From assembly GCA_027031765.1 (NCBI GenBank), contig JALVPN010000041.1, forward strand, positions 1 to 47,128: a stretch of 47,128 bases of DNA, written 5' to 3'. Positions 46,483 to 47,128 of this stretch are shown here, one piece after another. Position numbers and translations under genes: made by a program. How positions within the stretch are numbered: the stretch's first letter is position 1; every line of letters begins with the position of its first letter. Below the pieces are notes generated by a model. It searched no databases. It worked only from the letters and a program-made list of their open reading frames with translations, and was not told the origin of the DNA. This DNA is from Promethearchaeota archaeon (GTDB taxonomy: Archaea > Asgardarchaeota > Thorarchaeia > Thorarchaeales > Thorarchaeaceae).

Positions 46483-47128
46483 ATGCCTGGGCAGTACTAT
46501 ATAGGGGCCGAAGAGTCAGCGCCTCTGTTCGGCTTGGACTTAGCGGAGATGAGTCTCATTGTTGGAGTGGCCTGGGGTCTCCTATGGATATATGTCGCAG
46601 ACCTCATCAGTCCGTTGGTGTGGCTCATCCTTGGTCTGCTTGTCGCTGTGCTGTTCAGTCTGCTAGTCCAGCGACTCATCAGGGCGCGGTTCCGACATCC
46701 TCTCGACAATGCTGAGGTGACAGGGATTGTTCACCGTGCGGCTCAGAAGTTGGGGATTAGTGATCAGGTGGAGGTCTGGTCACGTACGTCAGACCGCCTG
46801 ATCTGCATGGCCACGCGGAACTTGGTGTTTACCGCCATCCTGCTGTCTGACACCGCAGTGCAAGATATGATCCGGGACCCAGAGAATGCTGAGGTCGTGG
46901 TGGCGTACAAGCTGGCGAGTGCCTATCACTCCAGCCCGGTCAGAAGAGTTGTAGTATCGGTGGGGGCATTCTTTGTGGGCCTCCTCTTCGAGTCCCACTT
47001 CCTTTCGGGTGTCATCTCAGACATATTGTCAATGCTTGGACTCGTTTCCATAGCAGTGTTGCTGGTTGCAACTCTGCTGCTCGTTGCTCTCATACTCATC
47101 CTATCTGCTCGACGGAGCTACCGTGACA
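46483..47128 (+). CDS. Membrane protein resembling the M48 peptidase fold but apparently lacking HExxH; truncated by the window end
   Basis: Not in the ORF track because no stop is reached. Read directly: MPGQYYIGAEESAPLFGLDLAEMSLIVGVAWGLLWIYVADLISPLVWLILGLL...NAEVVVAYKLASAYHSSPVRRVVVSVGAFFVGLLF. Confidence 0.6.
   Translation, partial: MPGQYYIGAEESAPLFGLDLAEMSLIVGVAWGLLWIYVADLISPLVWLILGLLVAVLFSLLVQRLIRARFRHPLDNAEVTGIVHRAAQKLGISDQVEVWSRTSDRLICMATRNLVFTAILLSDTAVQDMIRDPENAEVVVAYKLASAYHSSPVRRVVVSVGAFFVGLLFESHFLSGVISDILSMLGLVSIAVLLVATLLLVALILILSARRSYRD

Noticed and set aside
1-47128. CRISPR arrays, rRNA genes, intact transposases
   Set aside because: No regularly spaced repeats, rRNA cores or intact DDE/HUH transposase reading frames were seen.

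Overview
GC-rich archaeal chromosomal window of 47 kb. I infer a TACK/Asgard-type archaeon from eL13-like and eS26-like ribosomal proteins, aIF5A, Nob1, class I LysRS, and Roadblock and V4R/TRAPP-Bet3-like proteins. From left to right it holds: a nickel module (HypB, NikR with a His-rich tail, NikMN/CbiMN-like, CbiQ and CbiO); two tRNA genes, a tRNA-His with an apparent D-loop intron and a tRNA-Leu(CAG); a translation, RNA and metabolism block (aIF5A, NAD kinase, Nob1, YjbQ, a long TPR protein, Gfo/Idh, FAD oxidoreductase, LMW phosphatase, orphan PorG-type subunit, PAC2, aminotransferase, glutamine synthetase, DUF72, eL13-like protein). Next is a Roadblock-like plus V4R/Bet3-like region in which an intact cassette (26.5-28.7 kb) sits beside a decayed paralogous cassette (23.5-25.0 kb). 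Then come a membrane-HTH/ABC/FtsX locus, lysS, a CDP-alcohol phosphotransferase, PadR, TrmY, eS26, a histone-deacetylase-family protein, the CCA-adding enzyme, NUDIX and an MBL protein. The right end (about 41.4-47.1 kb) is accessory: gene remnants (ATPase N-terminus, threonine-dehydratase-like fragment), a 33-bp palindrome abutting a start codon, and an M48-like membrane protein that appears to lack the HExxH motif. No CRISPR array, rRNA or intact transposase was recognised. All homology calls come from reading motifs; no database search was run.
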